Assembly (NCBI GenBank): GCA_017621205.1
Contig: JAGATQ010000039.1
Coordinates: forward strand, 62,001 to 126,000
Direction: 5' to 3'
Length of the DNA: 64,000 nt
Source: Lachnospira sp.
Lineage (GTDB): Bacteria; Bacillota; Clostridia; Lachnospirales; Lachnospiraceae
Shown piece after piece: positions 55,696 through 64,000 of this stretch. The position numbers were made by a program, and so were the translations under genes. The notes under the pieces were generated by a model that had not been told where the DNA came from, did not search any database, and was given only the letters and a program-made list of their open reading frames with translations. Positions within the stretch are counted from its first letter, which is position 1; every line of letters starts with the position of its first letter.

Positions 55696-55904
55696 AGATA
55701 TCCCTCCTGTGTATCAACAGCTTCTAATATAGGCAATTCCTTTATGGCAGGTGCTTTAAGCAGTGTGCCATTTACCGTAATTTGTTGGTTCTTCCATAGA
55801 ATAAGAGAGAGGAACAGACCAATCAGTATCACCCAGATTATTATAATAATGCTGGTTTTGATTTGTTTTTTCTGCTGTTTCTTTTTGTAGGATGTAGGTT
55901 TCAT
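55692..55904 (-). CDS. Small membrane protein heading the spoVA operon
   Basis: 70 residues. A lysine/glutamine-rich N-terminus (YKKKQQKKQIK), one membrane helix (about 19-39) and a 30-residue outside tail. The start ending at 55904 has GGAGA upstream. It lies between the sigma-F/G promoter and spoVAA and overlaps the latter, so it should be made in the forespore. It is not part of the Bacillus operon and I know no family for it. Confidence 0.7.
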   Translation of the reverse strand: MKPTSYKKKQQKKQIKTSIIIIIWVILIGLFLSLILWKNQQITVNGTLLKAPAIKELPILEAVDTQEGYL

Positions 55905-55982
55905 ATCGTATATCTCCAATAATTTTTATTTTTATGAACAGAATGCAGACGGTTTTTCTGCATTGATAGTTTGCTTGTTAGG

Positions 55983-56012
55983 TAGTATGGATAAAAAAAG
56001 AAAAAATATTCA
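55983..56012 (-). promoter_or_regulatory. sigma-F/sigma-G promoter of the spoVA operon
   Basis: On the minus strand TGAATA (56007-56012) and CATACTA (55983-55989) are 17 bases apart, matching the forespore sigma consensus almost perfectly. This is the expected class for spoVA. Confidence 0.85.
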
Positions 56013-56058
56013 AAAAAGGATAGTTTCCGCCTAAGACTGGCGGAACTATCCTTTTTAA
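56013..56058 (-). terminator. Intrinsic terminator of the PBP gene
   Basis: A stem of about 15 bp with one bulged base (AAGGATAGT-TTCCGCC with GGCGGAACTATCCTT) has T runs on both strands. It directly abuts the spoVA -35, insulating the two transcripts. Confidence 0.8.
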
Positions 56059-56084
56059 TATTTATTTTTACATAGATAAAAGGT

Positions 56085-58736
56085 TTATGGTAACAACACC
56101 TCTGTAGAATGATTGGATTGATTGTTCTTTTGTGCTTTATTGTTTTTGCCTGGCTTGTTGATTTTGCTTTCCACTGTGGACTGATAAGAGGTATGCACAT
56201 TACAGGTTTTCTCTGAAAAGTTTTTAGGTAACTCATATTTGGAATCAGCAGTAGTGCCGCGACTTCCTTTCGGGCGGGTAATATATACCCGTTCCTTTAC
56301 TTTATCCTTCGGACAGAATTCACTGGCAGGCAGGTTAGATTCAGTACATATTGTAACTGCGGTATGGCAGTCACATGTATCCTTTGGCTCCGTTCCATTG
56401 GCAAAGTATTCCGTGCGAATCATACTTCCTCTTGGGTCACGGTTACACAGGTTGCTAATAGCAAGCTTGCCACACTTTTTACAGATGGAACGGGTTGTAA
56501 TGCCTTCACAGCTATCAAAATCTTTATCCTTTAGTTTTTTGTAGCTGTTTACATCATTCATAATCTTTGCCCAGAGTTGTTTTTCTACTCCACCGGTAAC
56601 GAAGGTGCGGTTAGAATCATAGCCACACCAGATTGCGGCTGTGTAATAGGGGGTAAAGCCCACAAACCAATGGTCATAATCGTTGCTGGTTGTTCCTGTC
56701 TTTCCTGCGACCGCCATCGGGGTGGAGAGCCGGGAAGCGGTCGCAGTTCCAGAGCTTACAACATCCTTCATGGCATTGGTGAGCAGCCATGCAGTTGTAT
56801 TTTTCATAACCTGTTTGCTTTCTGTTTCATTATCAATTAATACATTGCCATCATGGTCTAAAATCTTAGTATATAATATTGGTTTATTATAAGTTCCCTT
56901 ATTGGCAATAGCAGCATAACCGGCAGTCAGCTCAAGGTTTGTCACTCCTTTTGTAATGCCGCCAAGACATAGTGATTGCTGTATATCAGAATATACGGTA
57001 CCGTCAGCACCGACCTGGTGTTCTACTAATGTACTAAATCCCATATTTGTCAGATAGTCATAGCCGACCTGCGGGGTAACATCTGCCATACACTTGGCAG
57101 TAACAATATTCATGGAATCCCGAATGGCATCTCTTATTGTATTCAGTCCCCGGTATCCACTGGAATAATAATTATTTACAGGAACACTGCTGTTTTCATA
57201 ATTATAAGGACAGTCATCATATACCTTACCTAAGCTGAGTCCGGCAGTGTCCAGAGCGGGGACAAAGGTAGATAATACTTTAAAGGTAGAGCCGGGTTGC
57301 TTTAAGGTATCTGTTGCACGGTTCAGGGTAAGGTTGCCTGATTTTTTACCGCGTCCTCCAACTAAGGCAACAACATGTCCACTCGTCTGATCTATCATGG
57401 TATAAGAAATCTGAGGTTCTATTGTTAAGTTAATGTTTTCACCAAGAATGGTGTCCCCTTCTTTTACTACAGATTTGCGGAATTTTTTGGCTGCTTTTTT
57501 CCCTTCTTTTTTCGTGGAGAAAAACATTTCCTCTGAGGAATTATAGCCTAAAAACTTGGCAACATCTGCTTCAGAATAATTGGTTGTGTTTTCTTTGGAG
57601 TCCATGACAGAAAGCTGGTAGGAGAGTGCATAAATAGAGGTGAATCTGCCAGAGGAATAATTAGAATCATCCTTTAGAGCATTATCACAAATATTCTGGA
57701 TTCCTGTATCCTGCGTGCTGTATATCTGGAGACCATCGCTATATAAGGCATTGTATGCCTGCGTTTCATTGAGACCGAGCTTTTCCCCTAAATCGGATAC
57801 TACATCTTTAATCAAGGCGTCAACAAAGTAGGAATAAGGGGTAGCGTTGGAGGCGTTTTTGCTGTCAATCTCCTGAATACGGTCATAGACATCATCAACA
57901 ATAGCATCCTCATATTGTTGCTTTGTAATCAATCCGTCCCGCAGCATATACTGTAATACAATAGAACGTCGGGTTGCGTTCTCTCCCGGGTTGGTTATCG
58001 GATTGTAGCGGGTCGGATTCTGGGTGATGGCAGCCAAAACGGTACATTCCGATAGAGTAAGCTCTGAGGCAGGTTTGTCAAAGTAGGTTTCACTGGCAGC
58101 CTCTACTCCCAATGTCCCTTCTCCAAGATTAATGGTGTTCAAATAGGCTTCGAGTATTTCATCCTTTGTCATGCGTTTCTCTAATTCTATAGCAAGGTAT
58201 TGTTCTTGTACCTTTCGTTCTACTTTGCTTAAGCCTTCTTCTTCCCCATCAACATTAAATACATTATTCTTAAGGAGCTGTTGTGTCAGGGTAGATGCTC
58301 CCTGTGAGAACTTTCCGGTGGTCAATCCGGTAAAGGCTGCCCTTATGATTCCTTTAATATCTATTCCATTATGCTCATAAAAACGAGAATCCTCGATTGC
58401 GATGAAGGCATTTTTTAGATTGTCTGGAATTTCTTTGAGTGTGATTTCTTCCCGGTTTGATTCATAATCAGATAAGGTCTGGATTTCATTGTTATTACAA
58501 TCGTAGATTACAGAGGAAAAACCACTTGGCAGGACATCGGTTTCATCAATATCCGGGGAACCGGCAAGCATACCATGAAAGGCACCAAGACCGCTGGCTA
58601 TTACAGCGACTAGTACACTAATTACAATAATTGATAGAACACGGACAATAAACAGAAGTACTTTCTTTTTGTATTTGGTCGGCTTGGAAACGAGAGAGCG
58701 AATCTTCTTTGAGGTTTCCTGCTCATTAAAATTCAT
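56085..58736 (-). CDS. Class A penicillin-binding protein (PBP1A family)
   Basis: Bifunctional peptidoglycan synthase, 883 residues. One N-terminal membrane helix (about 30-55); GT51 glycosyltransferase (about 75-260) with EDSRFYEHNGID, GASTLTQQLLKN and EAYLNTINLG. The transpeptidase (about 370-720) has KQPGSTFKVL, DSMNIV and AGKTGTT. The C-terminal region (about 740-830) has eight cysteines (CKKCGK...CNRD...CDCHT...C...FCP), unusual but seen in some clostridial PBPs. The ATG ending at 58736 with AAAGGAG is preferred to a longer frame. Confidence 0.93.
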   Translation of the reverse strand: MNFNEQETSKKIRSLVSKPTKYKKKVLLFIVRVLSIIVISVLVAVIASGLGAFHGMLAGSPDIDETDVLPSGFSSVIYDCNNNEIQTLSDYESNREEITLKEIPDNLKNAFIAIEDSRFYEHNGIDIKGIIRAAFTGLTTGKFSQGASTLTQQLLKNNVFNVDGEEEGLSKVERKVQEQYLAIELEKRMTKDEILEAYLNTINLGEGTLGVEAASETYFDKPASELTLSECTVLAAITQNPTRYNPITNPGENATRRSIVLQYMLRDGLITKQQYEDAIVDDVYDRIQEIDSKNASNATPYSYFVDALIKDVVSDLGEKLGLNETQAYNALYSDGLQIYSTQDTGIQNICDNALKDDSNYSSGRFTSIYALSYQLSVMDSKENTTNYSEADVAKFLGYNSSEEMFFSTKKEGKKAAKKFRKSVVKEGDTILGENINLTIEPQISYTMIDQTSGHVVALVGGRGKKSGNLTLNRATDTLKQPGSTFKVLSTFVPALDTAGLSLGKVYDDCPYNYENSSVPVNNYYSSGYRGLNTIRDAIRDSMNIVTAKCMADVTPQVGYDYLTNMGFSTLVEHQVGADGTVYSDIQQSLCLGGITKGVTNLELTAGYAAIANKGTYNKPILYTKILDHDGNVLIDNETESKQVMKNTTAWLLTNAMKDVVSSGTATASRLSTPMAVAGKTGTTSNDYDHWFVGFTPYYTAAIWCGYDSNRTFVTGGVEKQLWAKIMNDVNSYKKLKDKDFDSCEGITTRSICKKCGKLAISNLCNRDPRGSMIRTEYFANGTEPKDTCDCHTAVTICTESNLPASEFCPKDKVKERVYITRPKGSRGTTADSKYELPKNFSEKTCNVHTSYQSTVESKINKPGKNNKAQKNNQSNHSTEVLLP

Positions 58737-58885
58737 GGTATCACTCCTTTGCCATAATACTTGCCAGAAATTGTTGGGTTTATACATGCCGAAGTTTACA
58801 CTTGGGTGTAACCCTTATTTTCATTATAACATATTTTTTACCTATACTGCAAATGTGTTAAAAAGAGCTTATGTTAAGTTCGGAC

Positions 58886-59120
58886 GGCAGGGAACCGGAA
58901 GGTACTATAGATTTGTTCCGTTGTTCGGGAATACGTATTTCTAGGATATTCCCATGTATTATTTAATTATTGACGCAACCGACACCAATTCGCCATCCAT
59001 GGCTCAGTGGTGTCTTTCCGGGACGTCCAGTCCCGAAATTGCTGGGAATCGTCGGGAATATCGAGAAATACTAATTCCCTGCCAAAGTCACAAATCTATA
59101 GTACCTTCCGGTTCCCTGCC
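58886..59120 (+). repeat. Structured palindromic element, copy C
   Basis: Same family and orientation as copy A. Perfect 31-bp arms (58886-58916 with 59090-59120), with weaker outer pairing extending to about 58861 and 59145. The arms differ from those of copy A at about eight positions, every one compensated on the other side. The core stem is GACACCA/TGGTGTC (58981-58987 with 59008-59014). Confidence 0.85.
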
Positions 59121-59278
59121 TCCTGAAGATGTATAAGCTCCTTTTAACAAGTAATTATTTCAAGAAAATTTATGATTATTTTAGATGAAAGTTTTTAAGG
59201 TGCTGTGACTACGGATGTGGGAGATGATGGGCAATCACTTAGAAACTTTATAAAAAGAGGTTGTCAGTTGCCTTGAGG

Positions 59279-59514
59279 GGCATGGAAGGGGGACACGCTA
59301 TAGAATTTGTGACTTTGGTAGGGAATTAGCATTTCTTGATATTCCCCTGTTAACCAGCAATTTCGGGACAGGATGTCCCGAAAAGCCACTGCCTGAGCCA
59401 TGGATGGCGAATCAGTGGCGGTTGCGACAGAAGCATCTTACTATATGGGAATATCCTAGAAATGCTTATTCCCGGACAACGGAACAAATTCTATAGCGTG
59501 TCCCCTTCCATGCT
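59279..59514 (-). repeat. Structured palindromic element, copy D (inverted relative to C)
   Basis: Same family and orientation as copy B, which it resembles in its arms. Arms 59279-59310 with 59484-59514 pair with a single one-base bulge. The central stem is GCCACTG/CAGTGGC (59385-59391 with 59413-59419), different from all three other copies, around the same loop. The 158 bases between C and D contain no gene. Confidence 0.85.
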
Positions 59515-59647
59515 ATACAATACAATCCAACTTCATTTTTAAACAAGCGTCTAAAGTGATTGCCTGTCCCGCAGTATTCTGCCCTCTGCACGATACCCTG
59601 TCCATCTGCATAATATATCATATAAATTAAATATCTGGAGTGATGCT

Positions 59648-60556
59648 ATGAAAATTTTTGTGATTGTAATTGCAATCCTTTTGATACTAAGCATGTTGTT
59701 ATTCTGGCGGAGAAGATGTGCAATGCGTAAGGTACAAAAAATGACACCAAGGCAAAGGATACAAAAGATTAATAATCTGGCAGAGGAGTTTGGTTATTAT
59801 TATATCCCTTCCCAGAATATCTTTGCTGCCCGGATTTCTGCATGGCAGAGAAAATTTGGTTATGAAGCGTTGTATGATAAAGTTGCAGCCCGTTTCAATA
59901 TGGTATATGACTGTGTTCCGGTTTATTTTGATTACGATGGGAAGTCTTGGCTGATTGAATTTTGGAAAGGACAGTATGGAATTAATATTGGTTCTGAGAT
60001 TGGGGTTTACAACGTAAATTATATTGTACCAGAGGAAAAACGGAAGAATATACATTATCATGCAGTGAAGGATGATGAAATGCTTCATATGGCATTTGTC
60101 TTGTTTAATGAGGGAAAATGTTGTTATACATGGGAGCAGAGACATTGGTGGCTGGCAGCTTTTCAGACAGGAATTTTTCAAAAACCTTATAAATTACAGC
60201 TACGGCTTCGTATTCGGTTCCCTGATTTGGATATGGCAAAGGCTTTTGTCGGGGGCTTGAAGCAGGCGGGATATCCTGAGGATTGTGTGGAATGGAACTG
60301 TACATGGGTAACCATAGATTTTTCAGGAGAGGGAGTTGTAAAGTGGAGCTGGTGGCAAAGGCTTTGCAGGGTACATTCGCAATGGGAAAATAGATGTTGT
60401 GTGGCACTTTACTGCATGGCTACCAGACCATTTCAAAAAACAGTTGATAAGATTTTATTTTTATATTATCAGTTGCCAATCTGTGTGAGAAAGCTGCTTT
60501 GGGTAAGACGTTTTGGAAGAAGAGAACGAAAAGAAAAAAAGTGCTGGAATCGGTAA
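59648..60556 (+). CDS. DUF4474 domain protein
   Basis: 302 residues. One N-terminal membrane helix (about 2-20), then a cytoplasmic or outside domain matching DUF4474 as I recall it: EFGYYYIPSQNIFAARISAWQRKFGY, VPVYFDYDGKSWLIEFWKGQYG and IGSEIGVYN. It is Trp- and Cys-rich near the end with a basic tail. The metallophosphoesterase gene follows by 47 bases. Function unknown. Confidence 0.75.
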   Translation: MKIFVIVIAILLILSMLLFWRRRCAMRKVQKMTPRQRIQKINNLAEEFGYYYIPSQNIFAARISAWQRKFGYEALYDKVAARFNMVYDCVPVYFDYDGKSWLIEFWKGQYGINIGSEIGVYNVNYIVPEEKRKNIHYHAVKDDEMLHMAFVLFNEGKCCYTWEQRHWWLAAFQTGIFQKPYKLQLRLRIRFPDLDMAKAFVGGLKQAGYPEDCVEWNCTWVTIDFSGEGVVKWSWWQRLCRVHSQWENRCCVALYCMATRPFQKTVDKILFLYYQLPICVRKLLWVRRFGRRERKEKKCWNR

Positions 60557-60603
60557 GGTAGGTTTTGATATATGTAGATGTTATGATAGAGGGAGGGAGT
60601 ACA

Positions 60604-61425
60604 GTGGGATGGTATTCTGGATATTTGAAAAAAATATATCATGAGGCACAGGTACTCCCTTTGGATGCTTGTACAAAGTATGTCATCATGAGCGATTGCC
60701 ATAGGGGAACAGGAAATCATTATGACAATTTTCTGAAAAACCAGCATTTGTATTTTGCAGCGATGCAGCATTATTACCAGCGTGGATTTACTTATCTGGA
60801 GCTTGGGGATGGAGATGAATTGTGGGAAAATCGATGCATGAGCCAGATTGAGGAGTGTCACGGTGATGTATTCTGGCTTTTTTCTTTGCTGGAGAAGGAA
60901 AAGAGAATCCATCAGCTGGCAGGGAATCATGACTGGCAGCTTCGAAAAGAGCGGAAGCATTCCATTATATTAAAAACAAAGGCACAGAATGGACATGATA
61001 TTTTTTTGCTTCACGGGCATCAGGTAGATTTCTTCAATCTGGTTTGTTGGAGGCTGGCCCGTTTTTTAGTGCGTTATATGTGGAAGCCATTGGAACAGAT
61101 GGGGGTAAATGATCCTACATCAGCAGCACGAAATTACCAGAGATGTCATAAGACAGAAAGGAAGCTGAAGGAATTTGCACAGCAGCAGGATATCTATCTG
61201 ATTTCCGGACATACACATCGCCCCCGTCTTGTGGCAGAGCAGATGAATTATATGAATTGTGGAAGCTGCGTGCATCCAAGATGTATTACCGCCTTAGAAA
61301 TCGAGGGTATGAAAATTACGTTAGTAAAGTGGTATATGGCAAACCGTAAGGATATGTCTTTATATGTGGCACGGGAGATTCTTGTTGCCCCTATCTCTCT
61401 TTTGCCGGGGCAGCAGGGGGATTAA
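60604..61425 (+). CDS. Metallophosphoesterase
   Basis: 273 residues from a GTG at 60604, whose AGGGAGGGAG site is well placed; upstream in-frame starts at 60565 and 60583 lack one. Calcineurin-like motifs are complete: MSDCHRG, LGDGDELWEN, GNHDW, LLHGHQVDF and ISGHTHRP. The set with GNHD then HGHQVD is found in UDP-2,3-diacylglucosamine-type and related phosphoesterases. Substrate unknown. It forms a pair with the DUF4474 gene. Confidence 0.85.
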   Translation: MGWYSGYLKKIYHEAQVLPLDACTKYVIMSDCHRGTGNHYDNFLKNQHLYFAAMQHYYQRGFTYLELGDGDELWENRCMSQIEECHGDVFWLFSLLEKEKRIHQLAGNHDWQLRKERKHSIILKTKAQNGHDIFLLHGHQVDFFNLVCWRLARFLVRYMWKPLEQMGVNDPTSAARNYQRCHKTERKLKEFAQQQDIYLISGHTHRPRLVAEQMNYMNCGSCVHPRCITALEIEGMKITLVKWYMANRKDMSLYVAREILVAPISLLPGQQGD

Positions 61426-61528
61426 TGATTGAGGATAGGATACTGTAAAAAATGACAAGAAAACTACTGCTTTTTTATAAAAAAAGTTATATAATGGATT
61501 TATAAACGATAGTAAGGAGGAGATGGCT

Positions 61529-61999
61529 ATGAATCAGGACTATGTTACTTTAACAATTGGAAAGCAGAAGAGTATTGCTCTCATTGCACATGATGGGAAA
61601 AAACCGGATTTGATTGCATGGTGTGAGGAGAATCAGGATATTTTAAAAAATCATTTTTTGTGTGGAACGGGAACGACAGCAAGAATGATTACTGACCGGA
61701 CAGGCCTTCCGGTGAGGGGATATAACAGTGGTCCACTTGGTGGAGACCAGCAGATTGGGGCAAAGATTGTGGAAGGGAAGATTGATGTCGTTATCTTCTT
61801 TTCTGACCCGCTTACTGCACAGCCGCATGACCCGGATGTTAAAGCACTAACCCGGATTGCTCAGGTATATGATATTCCTATGGCAGTTAATAAAGCATCA
61901 GCCGATTTTTTGATTCGTTCCGCCTATATGGATATGGAATACGACCATGATATTATTAATTTTCAAAAGAATATAAAGGATAGGGCGGATACTTTATAA
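61529..61999 (+). CDS. mgsA: Methylglyoxal synthase
   Basis: Converts dihydroxyacetone phosphate to methylglyoxal and phosphate, a glycolytic bypass under phosphate limitation. 156 residues with ALIAHDGKK, the phosphate-binding GTGTTARMI, and catalytic Asp in YNSGPLGGDQQIGA and FFSDPLTAQPHDPDV. The ATG at 61529 is eight bases from AGGAGG; the one at 61523 is too close. Confidence 0.95.
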   Translation: MNQDYVTLTIGKQKSIALIAHDGKKPDLIAWCEENQDILKNHFLCGTGTTARMITDRTGLPVRGYNSGPLGGDQQIGAKIVEGKIDVVIFFSDPLTAQPHDPDVKALTRIAQVYDIPMAVNKASADFLIRSAYMDMEYDHDIINFQKNIKDRADTL

Positions 62000-62066
62000 G
62001 ACAGGAATGTAAGGGGGATGTATGTGATACACCCGATATGATACATACTGTAGGAGGCATTCCCAG

Positions 62067-62735
62067 ATGAAAGAACAATTCAGACAGGTTTACAAAGCCG
62101 GAGAGGGGGAAATAATCGAGAAGAAATCTCGGTTTATTGCTCATGTATTGCCCGTCTCTTCGGAGGAAGAAGCATTTTCTTATATTGAACAATATAAAAA
62201 ACAATACTGGGATGCAAGGCATAACTGCTATGCGTTTCGTGTAGGTTATGATCAGCCCGTCATTCGTTTTTCGGATGACGGTGAGCCTTCGGGGACAGCG
62301 GGCAAACCAATTTTAGAGGTGATTACCGGACAGGAGCTTTTCAATGTGTTAATTATTGTGACACGGTATTTTGGTGGAGTGTTATTGGGTACCGGAGGTT
62401 TGGTGCGTGCCTATACGGAGGCTTCTAAGGCAGGGCTTGATAATAGTATTGTAGTTATGAAGAAGCTTGGAAAGGAGCTTCTTTTAACGACCAATTATAC
62501 AGATATCGGAAGGCTGCAATATTATTTTGCACAGGAACAGGTTGATGTAGCAGACACCGTTTATGAGGATGTGGTAAAGGTAACGCTTTATGTGCCGCAC
62601 TCTGCGCTGCATGCGACAAAGAAGCATATTAGTGAGCTAACCAGTGGACAAGCCAGGCTTGAGGAACTGGGGGAATGCTATTACTTTGCTTATGACGGAG
62701 AATATATTGTAACAAAAAAAACTTGCCAGACGTGA
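62067..62735 (+). CDS. yigZ: YigZ/IMPACT family protein
   Basis: 222 residues. The N-terminal UPF0029 domain has EKKSRFIAHV, the ARHNCYAFRVG segment, SDDGEPSGTAGKPIL and VTRYFGGVLLGTGGLVRAY. A C-terminal ferredoxin-like domain (about 140-205) follows. Family members are linked to ribosome or translation control; the molecular role is unclear. The TGA lies in the loop of the terminator. Confidence 0.92.
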   Translation: MKEQFRQVYKAGEGEIIEKKSRFIAHVLPVSSEEEAFSYIEQYKKQYWDARHNCYAFRVGYDQPVIRFSDDGEPSGTAGKPILEVITGQELFNVLIIVTRYFGGVLLGTGGLVRAYTEASKAGLDNSIVVMKKLGKELLLTTNYTDIGRLQYYFAQEQVDVADTVYEDVVKVTLYVPHSALHATKKHISELTSGQARLEELGECYYFAYDGEYIVTKKTCQT

Positions 62736-62754
62736 TACGGTGGCAAGTTTTTTG
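62719..62754. terminator. Bidirectional terminator between yigZ and typA
   Basis: AAACTTGCCA pairs with TGGCAAGTTT around a loop containing the yigZ stop; A/T runs flank both sides, so it can end transcripts from both converging genes. Confidence 0.85.
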
Positions 62755-62767
62755 ATATTTTGCAGCA

Positions 62768-64000
62768 TTATTTCCCTCCATTTTTTCTGGCAGCACGGTA
62801 GCGTTCTGTCGGGTCAAGAATCTTTTTGCGGATGCGGATGTTCTCTGGTGTTATCTCAAGCAGCTCGTCTGTATCGATAAATTCCAACGCTTGCTCTAGG
62901 CTAAGCTTTTTTGGTGGCACTAAGGTCAGGGCATCATCCGCTCCTGACGAACGGGTATTGGTCAGATGTTTTTTCTTACATACATTTACTTCAATATCCT
63001 CAGCACGGGAGCATTGTCCCACAATCATGCCACTGTAAACCTTTTCTCCTGCACCGATGAACAGGGTGCCACGCTCTTGTGCGTTAAAGAGACCATAGGT
63101 GATGCTTTCCCCTGCCTCAAAGGCTATTAGGGAACCCTGTTTGCGGTACTGGATATCTCCTTTGTAGGGACCATATCCATCAAATTCTGTGTTCAGTATA
63201 CCATTTCCCTTGGTATCTGTCATAAACTGTCCCCGATAACCGATAAGTCCCCGGGAAGGGATAGAGAATTCTAATCGGGTATAGCCTCCATTACAAGGTG
63301 CCATACCTTGAAGCTCGCCTTTTCTCTGGCTCAATTCCTGAATGACACTTCCGGCAAATTCCTCTGGTACATCAATAGTAGCAATCTCCATTGGCTCCAG
63401 TTTCTTTTGGCGTTCGTCCTCTTTAAATAGAACCTCTGCCTTGCTGACAGCAAATTCATAGCCTTCCCGCCGCATATTTTCAATCAGTACTGATAAATGA
63501 AGCTCTCCACGGCCGGAAACCTTGTAAGCTTCCGTGTTTTCCGTTTCCTCTACCCGAAGGGAGACGTCGGTATTTAATTCCCGGAATAGGCGGTCTCTCA
63601 AATGGCGGCTTGTGACATACTTCCCTTCGAGTCCTGCTAACGGACTGTCATTAACAAGAAAGTGCATGGCAATGGTTGGTTCGGATATCTTCTGGAATGG
63701 GATGGGATTGGGTGCATCCACATCACAGATGGTATCACCGATTTTTAAATCGGCGATGCCAGAGATGGCAACAATGGCTCCCATGCTTGCCTCGTCTACG
63801 TCTACTTTATTGAGTCCATCGTATTCATAAAGCTTGGTGATACGAACCTTTTGTGTTTTTTCCGGGTCATGGTGGTTAACGATGATGGCTTCCTGATTGA
63901 CGCGGATTGTTCCGTTGCTAATCTTGCCCACACCGATTCGTCCGACATATTCATTGTAGTCGATGGTACTAATCAGTGTCTGTAATGGCGCCTCCGGGTC
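62768..64000 (-). CDS. typA: Ribosome-associated GTPase TypA/BipA, 5' end cut by window edge
   Basis: The last 411 codons are visible; the frame is open to base 64000. The GTPase domain lies outside. Present are domain 2 (VGRIGVGKISNGTIRV), domains III and V (RGELHLSVLIENMRREG, SRGLIGYRGQFMTDTKGNG) and the BipA-specific C-terminal domain (KHLTNTRSSGADDAL, DTDELLEITPENIRIRK). A GTG near 63931 is internal, not the start. Confidence 0.95.
   Translation of the reverse strand, partial: DPEAPLQTLISTIDYNEYVGRIGVGKISNGTIRVNQEAIIVNHHDPEKTQKVRITKLYEYDGLNKVDVDEASMGAIVAISGIADLKIGDTICDVDAPNPIPFQKISEPTIAMHFLVNDSPLAGLEGKYVTSRHLRDRLFRELNTDVSLRVEETENTEAYKVSGRGELHLSVLIENMRREGYEFAVSKAEVLFKEDERQKKLEPMEIATIDVPEEFAGSVIQELSQRKGELQGMAPCNGGYTRLEFSIPSRGLIGYRGQFMTDTKGNGILNTEFDGYGPYKGDIQYRKQGSLIAFEAGESITYGLFNAQERGTLFIGAGEKVYSGMIVGQCSRAEDIEVNVCKKKHLTNTRSSGADDALTLVPPKKLSLEQALEFIDTDELLEITPENIRIRKKILDPTERYRAARKNGGK

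Noticed and set aside
63929..63931. GTG as the start of typA
   Set aside because: The frame continues upstream to the window edge with conserved TypA sequence (IDYNEYVGRIGVG), so this codon is internal.
1..64000. tRNA, rRNA, CRISPR array or transposase genes
   Set aside because: I looked for tRNA T-loops, regular short direct repeats with spacers, and DDE or tyrosine recombinase motifs and saw none that I could support.

Overview
The window is a chromosomal stretch of a low-GC, endospore-forming Firmicute. The gene content points to a Lachnospiraceae-type clostridium: gatCAB, a 4Fe-4S-type purF, spoIIAA-spoIIAB-sigF, a full spoVA operon, VanRS-like two-component systems, and a cluster headed by a very long protein resembling the DUF5717 family of that group. 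Codon usage is AT-rich, most starts carry AGGAGG-like sites, and several good sigma-A promoters are visible. I found no rRNA, tRNA, CRISPR array or transposase.

Layout. 1-3.8 kb: start of luxS (minus strand, cut by the edge) diverging from gatCAB. 4-8.6 kb: PilZ protein plus a giant BspA-like LRR/Ig-like surface protein (minus strand). 8.8-18.6 kb: GH3 lipoprotein and purF, purB and purA, interrupted by two secreted InlB-repeat proteins, one with a C-terminal glycerophosphodiester phosphodiesterase. 18.8-25.8 kb: four-gene cluster of unknown function (alpha-solenoid giant, Hsp70/actin-like protein, TPR protein, coiled-coil membrane protein). 25.8-26.5 kb: first inverted pair of a structured repeat. 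26.6-33.1 kb: valS, a small membrane protein, an FAD oxidoreductase, a TetR regulator with an operator, a second type of structured repeat, and a CmpB-like membrane protein. 33.2-38.4 kb: a secreted CBM2/TSP3/VWA protein with a C-terminal papain-like domain, two paralogous small membrane proteins (candidate immunity genes), and a bacterial expansin. 38.5-45.9 kb: greA, a VanRS pair, a C39-like peptidase, a second two-component pair, and an MBL-fold lipoprotein. 46.3-50.8 kb: DUF342/FapA, folC, a 50-residue gene overlapping folC, and a zinc-ribbon TPR membrane protein. 50.8-56 kb: spoIIA operon (plus) facing the spoVA operon (minus), the latter with a near-perfect sigma-F/G promoter. 56-58.7 kb: class A PBP. 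58.8-59.5 kb: second inverted pair of the structured repeat. 59.6-64 kb: DUF4474 protein, metallophosphoesterase, mgsA, yigZ, and typA (cut by the edge).

The most unusual content is (i) a four-copy, ~235-bp palindromic element whose helices change sequence between copies while keeping base pairing, arranged as two inverted pairs 33 kb apart; (ii) the toxin-like protein whose last codons are duplicated with each downstream small membrane gene; and (iii) the four-gene Hsp70-like/TPR/solenoid cluster. Functions for these three are inference from sequence and context only.
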